From contig NW_004624742.1 in NCBI RefSeq assembly GCF_000247695.1, forward strand, positions 7,998,942 through 8,062,941: a stretch of DNA of 64,000 bases, read 5' to 3'. Made by a program: the position numbers and the translations under genes. The notes under the pieces were generated by a model. That model was not told where the DNA came from. It made no database searches and saw only the letters and a list, made by a program, of their open reading frames with translations. This DNA is from Heterocephalus glaber. Its lineage: Eukaryota; Chordata; Mammalia; Rodentia; Bathyergidae. Below, piece by piece: positions 12,027 through 24,060 of this stretch. Positions within the stretch are counted from its first letter, which is position 1. Each line of letters starts with the position of its first letter.

Positions 12027-13230
12027 CTGAGAAAATTCTATATACTCTTCAGTCTTCTCACAAATACTTACGTTGTTTTGCTAATTTGAGATTAGTAGAG
12101 AACCCTGTCCTGAGTTATTGAGCTCCTAACCCAAATGTGGAATGTTTGAATAGCATTATCACATTCAGGATTCATAGGAGAATTAATTGAATCTTAATTT
12201 GCTCTCTAAAACCAAATTTGAATTATATTGACATTTACCTTATCTGTTCACTGCTAAGTACTGCTGACAGTTTTCCTTGTGATGGATCATGAATATTCAC
12301 TATTTAAGATATCATTACTGTTGATCAGGTATTTGGTATGAACTTACATCAGAGATAATCTACTTAAAGAATACTTTTCTTACAGTAGAAAATAGCAAAA
12401 AACAGCAAAATTCCTCTTCAGAGAAATGTTAATGAAACAAAGATTTTGTTTTCTCTTTTTTAATATCAGAAATCATAAACTAGCATATTATAAGAATACA
12501 TATGGTGTTTTTATATTTACACAGCAATTTCTCATAAATCCTGTAGAGGTTGTAGAAGTAGAGCTAGCTGTTCCTTTTTAGCAAGAGCACTTGTAAAACA
12601 AAGAATGTGATTAGGTAACTATCCTTATACAGTGAGTTGATCAGTTAAAGAACTTTAGAAAAGTCAGCAGTTCATTTACCTGAGTTTCCCATTGAATCGA
12701 ACAAAAGCTTATAAAATTAAAAAGGGCTAGAGTCAGAAAATTTAGATTAAAAAGTTAATTTTGAGACTTTTGAATTGCTATAAAACCTAATAGAAAGATA
12801 TTTCTTCTTAGTTAAAACATAAAGTCATAGAATTATATCGACTTGATGTTATTTACATCTTCAGTTGGAAGTCAGCTTGTGAAGACATTAAGAAAACAAA
12901 TCAAATTCTTTTGGAATTTTGAGTAAGTGATAAAGGAGAATTATCAGTGACCTATTTCAGTTATGAATTCAGATGAGATTACTAGTTAATACCAGATAAA
13001 GAGCAGCATAAATGTGACTTTTAACCTGAATAGATCCCTTTTTAAGGGTGACATATTGAATAACTATAAATTTTAATCTAGAAAAAGAGTTTAGCCAGTG
13101 TTTTGCTATCTAAGCTTACTAAGCTGTCTAAGCTTACTTGTTCATACTCAGGCTCCCAATATTGTAGAACTGAATATTTTTATCATATAAGAACTATAAT
13201 CAAGTAACTACTTAAAACTATTATAATTTC

Positions 13231-13340
13231 GGGCCAAGGATTTAGCTCAGTGATGCGGCTGCCTGCCTCCCGAGGGCAAGGTCCTGAGTTTGATCTCCAG
13301 TATCAAAAAGGGCCCCCGCCCCCCAAACAAAATGAAAAAC
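13231..13340 (+). repeat. ID-type SINE in LRRC8C 3'UTR, with target duplication
   Basis: GGGCCAAGGATTTAGCTCAG ... GTCCTGAGTTTGATC with an unusual G/C-rich tail (GGGCCCCCGCCCCCC). The 17-bp duplication AAAACTATTATAATTTC (13214-13230) recurs at 13341-13357 with one mismatch. Confidence 0.9.
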
Positions 13341-13611
13341 AAAACTATTATAGTTTCAACACCAGGTCTATTTAAATAAGCTATACAAAATCGTCAACTT
13401 TAACACAGAACAAAAAAATATGAAGCATTGTGATCTACATGATTGGATTAGACAAATGAAATAGATCTCTCTTCATAATCCTTCACCCCATCATGAAGAT
13501 TTAGTTTTAAAACACAACTGAGGCACATGTATCTGCCAACCAGTTCCCATACTTGCCTTCTGTGTACAACTCAAAGTAGCATTGTGCAAATTCATTAGGA
13601 TCAAGAAACAC

Positions 13612-13656
13612 TTTCGCTATGCATGTGCTCTACCACTGAGCTATATTTCCAGCCTC
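13612..13656 (-). repeat. Old ID relic in LRRC8C 3'UTR
   Basis: Only the 5' half remains: TGCATGTGCTCTACCACTGA then GCTATATTTCCAGCC on the plus strand. Confidence 0.6.
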
Positions 13657-13977
13657 AAGAAGCAATATTTTAAAACAGCATTTTGACTCCAAATCATCTT
13701 CTTACTTTCTTTTACTGTTACATTATAAAACTTTCTAGGTCAGTCAGTGAAGTATTTGGCCCAAATATCATACTCTGTTGGATTTTTAAGTACAAAAGGT
13801 AAATAAAAGCTCTGCTGATCATCAGGCAAAAATTATTGCTAAGTGACACCACTTAGAAGTTTTTTTATATTTTTAAGAAAGTAACAATCATTTCAGATGA
13901 GAAATATATTGTCAGAAAGCAGAGTTCCCGTGCTTGTATCACTAGTACACAGCAAGAGAGGGGTTGTAGAAAATCGA

Positions 13978-13994
13978 TTGATATATATATATAT
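13978..13994. repeat. (TA)n microsatellite
   Basis: About eight TA dinucleotides followed by TGTGTAT, in the inferred LRRC8C 3'UTR. Confidence 0.85.
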
Positions 13995-14873
13995 GTGTAT
14001 TATTTTGTATAACAGGCAGAATTTGAATGCCATGGTGCCCTGAGGAAGGGATAGGTCCTGAATACACCAGCTCTTTAACAGAGTGCTTTAGTAGTGAAAT
14101 TTTTTCCATCTGATGCATCCACATATCAGGATATCAAAGATGATTAAATTACTCCCAAAACAGGCTTCTAATTCTATGCTTTTTAAATTTAATTACCTAC
14201 TAGAATACTAAAATAAATCTAATTTCTCTAAGGCTGTCCACCAGTACCACATAGCAGTACTGAGATTAAAAAAAAAAAGCTTCTGTAGTTTATAAGTGAT
14301 ACTTTAAAAAATGTTGGTAAAAATGCAAATCAGCTAAATTATAAATGACCAATTCAAGCATGCCAACCACCAAAGATCGCTTTCTTTACCCATCTGCAAA
14401 CTCCTTGCCTAAGGATAATTACAACTATTTGATATACGAAATTATGCAATTTAGGGTTCTGTTGGAGAAAGGTAAAAAATTTTAACATAATACTCTGTGA
14501 GTATGCACTTATGTGAGTTTATACTCTAAAGAACATTCTTCTGTAGAAAGACTTGGTCAAAGAAGGCAACTGATATTAAAAAACAATTAGCACAGATTTG
14601 TTGGTACATACATGATGAAAACAATTGCAAGTACCATGTACAGGTGTAAACAAGCTAAAAATGACCTTGGCAAAAATATCTTCATCAATTTACAATATGC
14701 CAAATGCATGCAACTTATAATTCCCTCCCTTTCACAACAATAAACTGAAAAAATAAAACCAAAAAAAAAGACGGAACCATCTGTTTCTGTAAGTAGAAAA
14801 TAATAATAGATCCATTAGGTTCCAAGACAAATAAAACTTTAAAATATTAATATTGAAAAAATACAATTAAATT

Positions 14874-14879
14874 TTTATT
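14874..14879 (-). terminator. LRRC8C: Candidate proximal poly(A) signal of LRRC8C
   Basis: AATAAA on the gene strand, 153 nt past the stop codon, in a very AT-rich context. It could give a short 3'UTR isoform. The A/T richness also makes a chance match likely. Confidence 0.25.
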
Positions 14880-15031
14880 AAAAATACATAGTCCTCACTC
14901 AATCTTTGTGTACATTTTGTTTTGTGTGAAAAAGAAAAAAAATGAAATAGGAAAGGTATTAAGACTAACCTAATTATTTATACTGTATTTGGTAGAAGCA
15001 TGTTTCAGTCAAACTTTGATGAAAAGTAAAG

Positions 15032-17305
15032 TTATTCTGCTTTCATTTGCTCCCGGACATCAGAGGGCAAAGTTTCAAAGAGAGTGTCTTCTACAACTAA
15101 ACCAGCTCGCTTCAGAGCCCGGCAGTCACCCAGTTCAGGAGGGAGGATTTCAAAGTGATTCCCTTTGACATCCAAGTAGGAAAGAAATAGTAAATTTCCA
15201 ATTTTCGGTGAGAGTACTGATAGACTATTTTTTCCAATCTTCAAAGTCTTAAGTTTCTTGCAGAAGTAAAGTTCATCTGGAAGGCTTTCCACTTTGTTAC
15301 AAGTGATGGAAAAATACTGTAAACTTTGTAAAACTCCGACTTCAGGTGGGATGAATCGGATATCATTGTAGGATAAATCCAAGTATCGGATTTTGTTGCA
15401 TAGGAAGAGGTGGGAAGGCAGCACCTCTATTTTATTGTGACTAAAGGACAGTCGTTCCAGGCTGGTGAGTTTCTTTATATGCTCTGGGATGTAGGTGATG
15501 CTGTTATGCCACAGTTTTAGCACTGTCAACTTCCTCAAATGCTGGAAGCTCACGATTTCTTCTATAGATTTCAGGTTGTTTTCTTTCAGGTCCAGTTCCT
15601 GGAGGCTAAGCAGGCTGAACACAGCATGAGGAATGCGCTCCAGATCACAGTGGACCAGTTCCAGCTCTGTCAGATTGGTCATCTTCTTTAAATTGTTGAT
15701 CATCACCAGCTTGGTGCCATCGTTATGTATGCACATCTTCTGGAGATGGCTGGCAACATCCACCACCGCCTGAGGGATTTTGGAAACATTGCTTTTGATA
15801 GAGAGAATTTTAAGGCTTTTGAGATCCCGCAGAGACTCGAGGGTGACATTTTTGGAAATATCATGACTTAGAGAGCCAACTAGGTAAAGCTCTTCCAGAT
15901 TCCGCAGCCCATACATCCATGGGGGCAGCTCCCTCATGTCATCAAACTTGACACTCAGGACTTTGAGGTTTTCCTTCAGGAAAGAGAGAGCTGCACTGTG
16001 GATTTTGACAGAGCACTGGTGTAGAGAGAGCTCCTGGAGATTGTCTAGCTGTGCAATGGTGGCTGGTATCATTACATTCTTAATGATTTCAAGTTTTAGA
16101 GATTGCAACTCTGTGATTTCAAAAACAGTGTCTGGAAGGCCAGAAAGCATGATTAGAGGCAATTCCAGTCTATTATGGGCATTTGTCTGCAGTTTCTGCC
16201 TCAGTTTATCAGGAGTCCACTCATTATTTAAGTTTAGCTGTTTTAGTTTGTTTTCACTGACTTCAGACAGGAACACTGCAAATCTCTTGGAATAAAGAGG
16301 ATCATACTGATCGATCATATGAAGCATAAAAGCAAAGTCATTTTTCACATCTGGAATATCATCGATTCCAGTCTCCTGCCGGACATACTCAAAAGAATAT
16401 TCCCTTAGAGAGCGGTAGAATAGCCAATATAAGGTATAAAGGCATGTCAATCCATAGATACTTACAAAGCACAAGTAGCAAAAGGAGAGTTTTGAGAACA
16501 AGTGTGCCATGGTATGATTGCAAGAAAAGTTTTTATATCCAGTCATGTCCTGAATGTCAACATTACAATCCACTGTAAATTGGACTTTGGAAACCAGAGC
16601 ACTATTATATGCAATGATGATGAGGAATTTGATAACCTTGAGTACAGTCTGGCGAACATACATAGCATAGAGTATATCACCTTCTTCCACATGTAGCCTG
16701 AACTTCTTTACCTTCTCAAATAAGGCTTTTGCTTGCTCACCTTCCTTTTTATCTAGAGCCCCTGCTGTAGATTTGTCAACCACAAACTTCTCAGGAATTG
16801 ACTTCAGAGACTGAGAGTTGACCAGGCTGCCCTCTGGACCAGACTGAGTGGTATTGGACCTGTTCATATTGTTCTTCCTGTTGTCCTTTTCTTCTGAGTC
16901 CTCCCCAGATACTTCAGATAAAGCCCGTGTTGTCCAGGGAGAGTCAAAACATTTTCCCAGGATGGAGATGAAATGTTCTATTTTGGAGCTGGATCCAGGG
17001 AATTTGAACCAAAAGTTACTGCAGAGCATGAAGACCAAAGTATGGATGAGCACAAGGTAGGGGAAATACTTGGCATACCAGTGGAGGGCTCGTTCATAAC
17101 ACATCTGGTTTATGAAACTGTACTGCTGAAGATCCAGATCTGTTTTCAATCCTTTCATTTCCACAGGGGCAGGGTTGGTAGGAGATGGTTTGGGTAGAGG
17201 CAACGGGGTGGTACTGGCAACTGCTTGAGAGACATTTGAAACAGATGAGTGGTTCTGAGCAGGCTGCACTCTTTTTGGAAGGCAGATTATCTTGTCTTGC
17301 ATGAC
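15032..17305 (-). CDS. LRRC8C: LRRC8C terminal coding exon (residues 47-803)
   Basis: This exon encodes most of LRRC8C, a plasma-membrane subunit that forms hexameric volume-regulated anion channels with the obligatory LRRC8A subunit (established knowledge; LRRC8A/C channels pass chloride, osmolytes and cyclic dinucleotides). It begins [10 protein letters not shown] right after a TTTCAG acceptor (AG at 17306-17307) and ends at TAA 15032-15034. The open frame reaches GTG at 17314, but those three extra codons are intron. In full-length numbering I see extracellular loop 1 with C54 and sequons near N64 and N70, C115, helix 2 at about 126-146 ([20 protein letters not shown]), a charged cytosolic loop at about 147-266, helix 3 at about 267-284, loop 2 with C293, C308 and NFS/NHT sequons near 305-309, helix 4 at about 315-342, and then some 15 leucine-rich repeats to residue 803. 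There is no frameshift or stop. It is nearly identical to the human protein as I know it. LRRC8D differs clearly in the N-terminal loop and C-terminus. Confidence 0.97.
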   Translation of the reverse strand, partial: VMQDKIICLPKRVQPAQNHSSVSNVSQAVASTTPLPLPKPSPTNPAPVEMKGLKTDLDLQQYSFINQMCYERALHWYAKYFPYLVLIHTLVFMLCSNFWFKFPGSSSKIEHFISILGKCFDSPWTTRALSEVSGEDSEEKDNRKNNMNRSNTTQSGPEGSLVNSQSLKSIPEKFVVDKSTAGALDKKEGEQAKALFEKVKKFRLHVEEGDILYAMYVRQTVLKVIKFLIIIAYNSALVSKVQFTVDCNVDIQDMTGYKNFSCNHTMAHLFSKLSFCYLCFVSIYGLTCLYTLYWLFYRSLREYSFEYVRQETGIDDIPDVKNDFAFMLHMIDQYDPLYSKRFAVFLSEVSENKLKQLNLNNEWTPDKLRQKLQTNAHNRLELPLIMLSGLPDTVFEITELQSLKLEIIKNVMIPATIAQLDNLQELSLHQCSVKIHSAALSFLKENLKVLSVKFDDMRELPPWMYGLRNLEELYLVGSLSHDISKNVTLESLRDLKSLKILSIKSNVSKIPQAVVDVASHLQKMCIHNDGTKLVMINNLKKMTNLTELELVHCDLERIPHAVFSLLSLQELDLKENNLKSIEEIVSFQHLRKLTVLKLWHNSITYIPEHIKKLTSLERLSFSHNKIEVLPSHLFLCNKIRYLDLSYNDIRFIPPEVGVLQSLQYFSITCNKVESLPDELYFCKKLKTLKIGKNSLSVLSPKIGNLLFLSYLDVKGNHFEILPPELGDCRALKRAGLVVEDTLFETLPSDVREQMKAE

Positions 17306-18574
17306 CTGAAACACAGAATTAATATTTTCAAATTATATTACTCAAAGCTTTCATAATGTCATTACTGTAAAGAAAGCAGCAATAACAGCCAATAAATGTC
17401 CATTTCCTCTGCCTGGAGAATATAATGTTCAGTTCCAGCACCAAGATTTTATTCTTAGCTCCTATGTTGAAAAAATGAAGTATCTGACTTTGTTCATCAC
17501 TTCTAAATTATGACATGAAACAGCAGCTTTGTCAGGTCATACAAGTCAAAACAAAGCGAATAATTAGCGAACATTCACTTTCTTAAAAATTTGCATTTCT
17601 TCTCTAACCAGAGACTGAGAGAATCAATGATTAGTCTAGAAAGTGCATTCCCAATCAGACTCAATTCTGACTTGCATAGCTTTTGGTGTTCTATTGGTTT
17701 TTACAGGTGCAGTAAAAGGATTAGAAAATAGAAATATGAAAAATTCCTATTATTTCTCCTTTTCTTTCTACCCATATCTTGGACTATATGCATAGATTAA
17801 TATGAATGGCTTTAATATAGTGGGAATTTGGCTAAGCTTTCATTAAAAACCATTTCTCCAAAGAGAGGTGAAATAATACGTAAGTATTCAACAGTAAAAC
17901 AATTAGGTCTAAATTTGCTAGCTTTAGTACAATATTGAGAACTTCTCTCCATCTATCAATGTTTAGTGTGTTGAAAAGAATACTATGCTGTAAAAATGTC
18001 AAGCCATTTCATAAGATTATAATTTGAGAAAGGGAGAATGTACTATTTTTGAAGTTGAGATAGGATAAGGCAGTATACACCTTGCATCAACTTGGAGGAA
18101 TAAGTGGGACAATGTGAACAATAAGCAAACAGTTCAAAGTGAGAATAATGACCAAGGATTATACAACAATGAGACGTGTATTTAATTCAGAGAAAGTCCA
18201 TTGTACTACAAAAAGATCAACTGGCTGGAAATCCACATTGTTTGGTGATTCTGCAAGAGCAAAATGTTTAGTGATATTGCCACATCAGAACTCTTTACTT
18301 TGATTATAGAAGTGGAAAGAAACAGAACTCAATGGAAAACAGACCTCTATGGCATGGTATGTGACCACAAGTTGGTGCCAAGGGAAATAACAGCCCATGA
18401 GACAAAAACACAAAGTTGACAATGGAGTGAATGAACCACACAGCATTTGGTGAAGTAGGAGATCACCAGTATATATTTTTTGAGAAAGTGAATGAACCCA
18501 GAACTGCTTCTGGTCCTTGCAGTTCAGGGCTGTAAGGGTCTGTGTGTGACACCTTTCCTGGGGGTGAAGATGAT

Positions 18575-18780
18575 GATGACAGTGATGACAACAGCAAACT
18601 TATGTTGTGCTCAATATGTAACTGTCCCTCTTCTCATAATGCAATGACTATTAATTCTTTTGTCACCTTACTCTGATGAATCAGGTACTCTTATTATTCC
18701 GACTGTTCTCTGTAAGATAAGGAAAGTGAAGCATGGACTCAGGTTAAGTAACTTACGTAATGCTATCTAGTCTAGGGCTT
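18575..18780 (+). repeat. MIR SINE
   Basis: GGTACTCTTATTATTCCGAC, GATAAGGAAAGTGAAGC and GGTTAAGTAACTTACGTAAT match the MIR core in sense orientation. Confidence 0.6.
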
Positions 18781-19439
18781 ATTTTATTTAATTAAATTTC
18801 TAGGATTAAACAAAAGGATCCAAATTTGATTTTATCCTAAATAACAATTTATCATATACAAATATTTCACATTTTAGAGACAAAGTTTACTTCTTCCCAA
18901 ATCTTATGCATATAACAAGAAATGAGGCTAGACGAAGAGAGATGTTTCACTACCCAGTTTATAATACTGTTCTGGAAAGCAAAGCAAAGGGCAACCACTG
19001 ACAATTTAAATCAAAAGAAAGCAAGGAAGAATAATAAGTATGATTACATTTATTTTTTTAGTTACCTTTTTGTTTTATTGAAGGTGGTTTTCAAAGAGTA
19101 GAAGTTTTTAATTTTAATGACATCCAATTTATCACTTAAAACTGAAACTTAGCTCCAGTTTGTAATCTGTCTGTTACTCCCTTTCGATGTTTAAAACTTG
19201 CAAAATTGGGGTAAAGTCCAGGAAAATTTTACATGAGTCTAAGAATATGGCAGCCACTTTTGCTCATATTAATAGCTATCATTTAGATGGTGTATATCAT
19301 ATATTACACATTATGTTAAATATAAAACATAGTATTTAATATAATTCTTATAAAAAGCCTTGCTGAAGAGGAAACTGGGATTTAGAATAATAAAGTAACT
19401 AGACTAAGGGCATCCATATACTGTCAATGGCAGGGATAG

Positions 19440-20400
19440 AAGTTCTTCTTGGCACCTCATCAAATCCTGCCTCATCAGCATGACCTGGTGCATGGCAAGC
19501 AGCCTCCATCTCCATCTCCAGCTTCTCATGAGCTTCCTTGATGTTCTTTGCACTTGATGCTGCTCCTGCTCTCCGTCTCAATGAGTCCCCTCCAGTGCAT
19601 GGCATGCTCATATTCAAAGGCTGTGCAAATCTAGGTGCCTGCTCTCACTCCTTCTGAAATTGCTGGTTGTCTATAGCCAGCTTCTCTGGAAGTCCCTCTT
19701 TATCATCTACCTGGTCCATGGATTTCACAGTCACAGGCCAAGGAAATGTGGTTAGCAGGAAAGGCCTGTCACTGCATTTGTTCAGAACTTTCTGCACAGC
19801 TGGCTTCCCTGAGAGCCCAATAATGCCTTTTCCCTTTTCCTGAGACTTCCTCAATCATCCACAATGACTACAGCCCTCTCCACCTGGCCAAACACAGAAA
19901 AGGATTCTTCCAGCAGTTCTTTGATATGTACTGAGGAAGGTTTTGGACTGTAAGGGATGTGCTATGACAGGCAAAGCGGACATGCAGTTGTTCTCCAGAG
20001 TGGCATATTGTCCAGCTCTACTTTGGCAATCTCAGCAAGGGTTCGTGTGTCCAAGTGGCTAAAGCCAAAGCCTTTTTCCTTAAGAATGAAAACTTCTGCT
20101 TTCCAGTATTTCTCAAATAGTTTCTTCATTTATTCCTCAGTGATGTCAGGGGGAAGATTGCCCACAAAAAGATGTCTACATTGGGTAAATGTCTTCTCTC
20201 CTGGTTTCCTAAAATTCTTCAGGTCAATAGTCAAACTCCCATTTTGGCTGCTGGCCTGTTGCCCATTTGCAGGTATTGGTGGTAGTGGTGGCTGCTGCTG
20301 GTGATGCTGGTGATGCTTCATTGGAGTATGGTTCTGCTTCTCCAAGTTAATGGTTTTATTGCTCTGCATTTTCTGCATTTTTACATGCCAACACTGACAG
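19440..20400 (-). pseudogene. NONO: NONO (p54nrb) processed pseudogene, 3'-truncated
   Basis: An intronless copy of the mRNA for NONO, the DBHS-family paraspeckle and splicing protein. The minus strand from ATG 20367-20369 gives [16 protein letters not shown], a His/Gln/Pro-rich stretch, then [18 protein letters not shown] and [13 protein letters not shown], the start of RRM1. A stop (TAA 20130-20132) follows. Homology goes on in shifted frames: [21 protein letters not shown], then RRM2 ([31 protein letters not shown], 19645-19854) and the coiled-coil start (NIKEAHEKLEMEMEAA, 19399-19617). It breaks off at about 19440, within the DLMRRQEEL region, with no poly(A) tail. Multiple stops and frameshifts show it is dead. 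It sits in LRRC8C intron 2, on the same strand as the host gene. Confidence 0.93.
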
Positions 20401-21006
20401 TTTTCTCCTCAGAGTGACAACCCATTACATTATTTACTTAATTCTTGCCATAATTTTTTGTAGGTTCTCTTTTAGTTGTTTGCTGTTGGGTTTCTTCAGT
20501 CTACTGGTTTCATGGCCGTCAGGAGGCAGGTGCAATAGCAGCAGCAGCTTTCTGCCATCTGGATTATAGCCACAGTGTTTTGTTTCATTTTTAACTTTCA
20601 TAGATTAATGACTGATATTTGATTCCCTTATTTCCTATCAAGGCAGAGGAGGTAATTCTCTGAGAGGTCAGATTCATGGTGTTCTAAAGGTTATTTGTGG
20701 ATCTCAGCTTATAAGCAAATCTTCTGGCTCTTCTAGTGATTCTGTTGTTGCAAGGTTGAGAGAAAATCACAATCTTTCTGTTACATTCCAGGGTTTCTCA
20801 AAATGATGTGTGATTACATTTATAAGGCTCAGTGACTACAGAGAGATCAGAATTGAAGAGCAGCTTCAAACATTTTTATCACTTACCAATATCAGACTGG
20901 ATAACCACCCAGTATATGTATGTCTATTTATATTTAAATTCATATATCAATTAATATGTCAAATATTGGTAAAGCCTAGCTTCTTTCTCATTAAGTTTAA
21001 AATATA

Positions 21007-21100
21007 GGGCCGGGTATTTAGCTCAGTGGTTCCTCCGCCTACCTTGCAAGCTAAGGACCCGAGTTCGATCCCTGGTACCAAAAAAAAAAACAAAAAAAAG
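21007..21100 (+). repeat. ID-type SINE
   Basis: GGGCCGGGTATTTAGCTCAG ... CCCGAGTTCGATCCCTGG and an A tail. The target duplication GTTTAAAATATA is on both sides. Confidence 0.93.
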
Positions 21101-21834
21101 GTTTAAAATATATATAAATGAAAATTTGCATTTTTGTCTCACATTTCAATGAAGCATGCTTCTTTTTTTTTTTGAAACATGTTTCTTATTTTTGGAGGTC
21201 AAACACCCTACTTTGGAACTTTCTGGAAAATAGGAGGAAAATGGCTAGACACATGCCAGAATATCTCATATTTATCTTGAGATATAAAGAGACTTAAAAA
21301 TTAAGAAATTTAGGGTCTTAATGCTTTCCTATTTTTGATCTTATTTAATTCTCCAATAATCTGTGAAGTAGAAAGAGGGTAGAGGCCAGAGACCAGGAGG
21401 GAAATGGAAAGTACTTCCCTGAGCACATTCTCCAAAAGTGACACCTCTGAGCTAATATGTTACGATAACATTGTTAATAATGTGATGAAAACAGAAGAAT
21501 CAGTGTAAAAGCAAGACTAGTTAGGAGGCAAAAAGGCAGGTACCTTCTTAAGGTGCTAAATCCCTGCCAAGCAATCAGGCAAATTCCGTCCCCATCCCTC
21601 CTGCATGTTTGTTTCTAATGGTGGATCCTGTAGGCCTTCTTGGCTGTGGTACAGGATTTTAGGTCATGCCCTGCACCATGGTGCCAAGCTGAGGGGCAAG
21701 TGTGGGCTAAACTCTAGTTTGTGTTCCCTTTGCTTAGTTGCACATACCTAGAACTATGCCTGCATAATGGAGTGCTTTTAATATTTTGCACAAAGGCAGC
21801 TGATTGGTTGAGGAGGTAGGTCACATTCTCCCCA

Positions 21835-21921
21835 TTTTTTTTTTTTCTGATACCTGGGATTGAACTCAGAACCTTGCGCTTGCCAGTCAGGTGGGGCACC
21901 ACTGAGCTAAATCCCTGGCCC
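21835..21921 (-). repeat. ID-type SINE
   Basis: T-rich run, GATACCTGGGATTGAACTC ... CACTGAGCTAAATCCCTGGC. Flanked by ACATTCTCCC on both sides. Confidence 0.92.
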
Positions 21922-22680
21922 TTACATTCTCCCTGTTCTACAGAAAAAGAACTTGACCAAGGTTCAGAAGACTTAAGTGACATGCACAAATCGATACAGC
22001 TAGAAATGGCACAACAGAAATTTAAAGCTGTGTTTTGCATAGCATTCTCCCACCACTCCACAGTCTTCTCGTCTTGCTAACCGTCAATTATGACAGCTTT
22101 ACAGCAATATGGAGACAAGTTGCCAGAAGCTCCTTTCAGTGTTCTGATTTTATATTTTTCTTTCAGATTTTATGAAGATACAAGTTTTGTAATATGCCTG
22201 CTCAAATCCCAGGAAAATGAAGACTATTTTCCCAAAGAGCACTGAGTACAAAAGAAATATTGGAATTTAGTCACTAAGAATAGCAACGGAGGGAACACAT
22301 CCTCTGAAAACTCCTGCCGGAGCAGCTCCCAGTAGGAGGCCAAAAGAATGGCCAGGGCTGGTTGGCCAACCCAGAACTAAGAAAAGGAACAGCTACCATG
22401 TGAGGGAGCCCAGCAATCAACAGTACAAAGACTTACATAGTAAAACAGTTACAAGACAGAGGAAGTCAGTTTCCCCTCATATTTTGTAGAAACAGTATTT
22501 CTGAACACTGTAATACTAGGAGGGCCTGGGGGAAGGGTCAGTATTTTCAAAAGTATGTTCAAATTGAGAAAGAGTCAGGAAAAATAGTAAAGCAGACAAG
22601 TTTCCTAAAAAGAAAAAGTGCAAGAGTGGGGAGGAGAGATAAAGGGAGTTTCTGTTGTCTCTGAAAATAATGGCATCCTG

Positions 22681-22785
22681 GACCAGGGATTTAACTCAGT
22701 GGTTCCGGCGCCTGCCTTGCAAGCGCAAGGTGCCGAGTTCAATCCCCGGTACCAAAAAAAAAAAAAAAAAAAAAAAAAGAAAAAA
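22681..22785 (+). repeat. ID-type SINE
   Basis: GACCAGGGATTTAACTCAGT ... CCGAGTTCAATCCCCGG, about 30-nt A tail. 18-bp duplication GAAAATAATGGCATCCTG at 22663-22680 and 22786-22803 (one mismatch). Confidence 0.93.
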
Positions 22786-23387
22786 GAAAATAATAGCATC
22801 CTGTGAAACTTGAAAGTTTTTGCTTCGCCTTTTCTGTTCTTTAAAGAAGTTTGTGCAGTTAAACCTACACTGCCCTTTTTTTCCTTTATCCACTGATGTA
22901 AAAATTAGAATGCAAAACAAACCTTAAAGAAAGCTGTGCAACAAATTTCAAGAGAATAATTATAGGGTTTGGGCTGCTGGTGTAGGACTAAGGGAGAGTG
23001 CTTGGGAGATGGGCAGGAAGAAAGTCCCCAACTACGTCCAGTTTTATGGAACCTTGCCTGAAGCTTAGATCCTTACCATGGTCACAACTGGAGGAGTTCT
23101 ACCATCCTCTTCTTGGGACAAACTCAGGCTGCTTTTGGAGGAAAAGACTTGAGTACAGAGCTACATACATAGTATATTTGTGTAAGGTGAAGGAGAGGAG
23201 GGGAAGAAATGTGTGTGGTGTCAGGAAGGGGTACTAAAAAGCAAAATTCCCCGGTACCAACAAAACAAAACTTCAAATAAACAAAAACCAACAACTAAAA
23301 AGCAAAATTAATAAGAGAACCTGATCCGAAGTACATCACCGTGAGAAAAATTAATATCCTAAAAGCTGATATGAAAATTCTTCTTAG

Positions 23388-23518
23388 GGCCTGGTGGTGT
23401 ATGACTGTAATCCCAGCACTTGGGAGACTGAGTTCAAGGTGAGCCTGGGCTACATAGTGAATTCCAAAGCCTGCTTGGACTGCATAGCAAGATCTTGTCT
23501 CTAAAAACCAATAGAAAA
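23388..23518 (+). repeat. B1-like SINE
   Basis: GGCCTGGTGGTGTATGACTG, CCCAGCACTTGGGAGACTGA, GTGAGCCTGGGCTACATAGT, with a partial second GCCTGCTTGGACTGCATAGC block, as in B1 with an internal duplication. Confidence 0.85.
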
Positions 23519-23769
23519 AATAAATCTGAAATCATCTATGTTAAGAAAAATAGGTAAGCGTGGGAATGAAGAGAGGGATACAGAAGAAGGCGAATCACCA
23601 ATAGTAAGGGTCAGGTAAAAGCCCAGGTCAAAGAGATGGTTAAACTGCCTCCTGTCCACTGGAGGAACAGGCTTGGCTATATAGGAATGGTAAGCCAGCA
23701 GAGCCAAGGAGACTAAAAGTGAAGAACACATAACAGATGGCTGGAGTATGCACTCCTTATTTATTTTTT

Positions 23770-24060
23770 TCATTGTTTACTTCTTTCAGAATTAAAAACA
23801 AATTATTGGTACGTTTGCAGTACATTATGATTATATTCCTTGTGGGGGGTTGGCACATGTGCATAATACATCTTTTTTTTTTTAACCCTCTTTCTTTCTT
23901 TTCTCTCCTCTCCCTCCATCCCAGGGTCTCCTTCCCTTTTGCAAAAGATCATTCTATTTCCTATTAGCTATCTTTCATTTTGCTCTTTATTTATATTTTA
24001 GGTTTATCATATAAGAGAAATCATGCAGTATTTTTATGTGAGATGCAATAACTTTTCAAT
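23770..24060 (-). mobile_element. LINE-1 3'UTR fragment
   Basis: TACATTATGATTATATTCCT and the following pyrimidine-rich block resemble the 3' end of the LINE-1 at 30630 (ATAATGATCATATTCATTAT, then CT-rich). Orientation is minus. It is 3'UTR only. Confidence 0.6.

Larger units (their letters stand above)
11130..15031 (-). other. LRRC8C: LRRC8C 3'UTR (extent inferred)
   Basis: AT-rich sequence follows the LRRC8C stop codon in the same exon, with no splice needed. LRRC8 genes usually carry long 3'UTRs, so I infer that transcription continues for kilobases. Candidate poly(A) signals on the minus strand are AATAAA at 14874-14879 (short form) and at 11155-11160 (long form, about 3.9 kb). Others lie further down at about 10359 and 10063. 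The stretch holds inserted SINEs at 11732-12026 and 13231-13340, an old ID relic at about 13615-13656 and a TA microsatellite at 13978. No ORF of interest is present. The distal boundary is a guess and needs transcript data. Confidence 0.45.

Noticed and set aside
15936..17197. Plus-strand open frames opposite the LRRC8C exon (15936, 16502, 16848, 16973)
   Set aside because: They are antisense shadows of a conserved coding exon, with no recognisable protein features.
17306..17314. GTG start with residues MFQ before the LRRC8C exon
   Set aside because: These codons are the end of intron 2 (TTTCAG acceptor); the real upstream exon with ATG is at 47662-47803.
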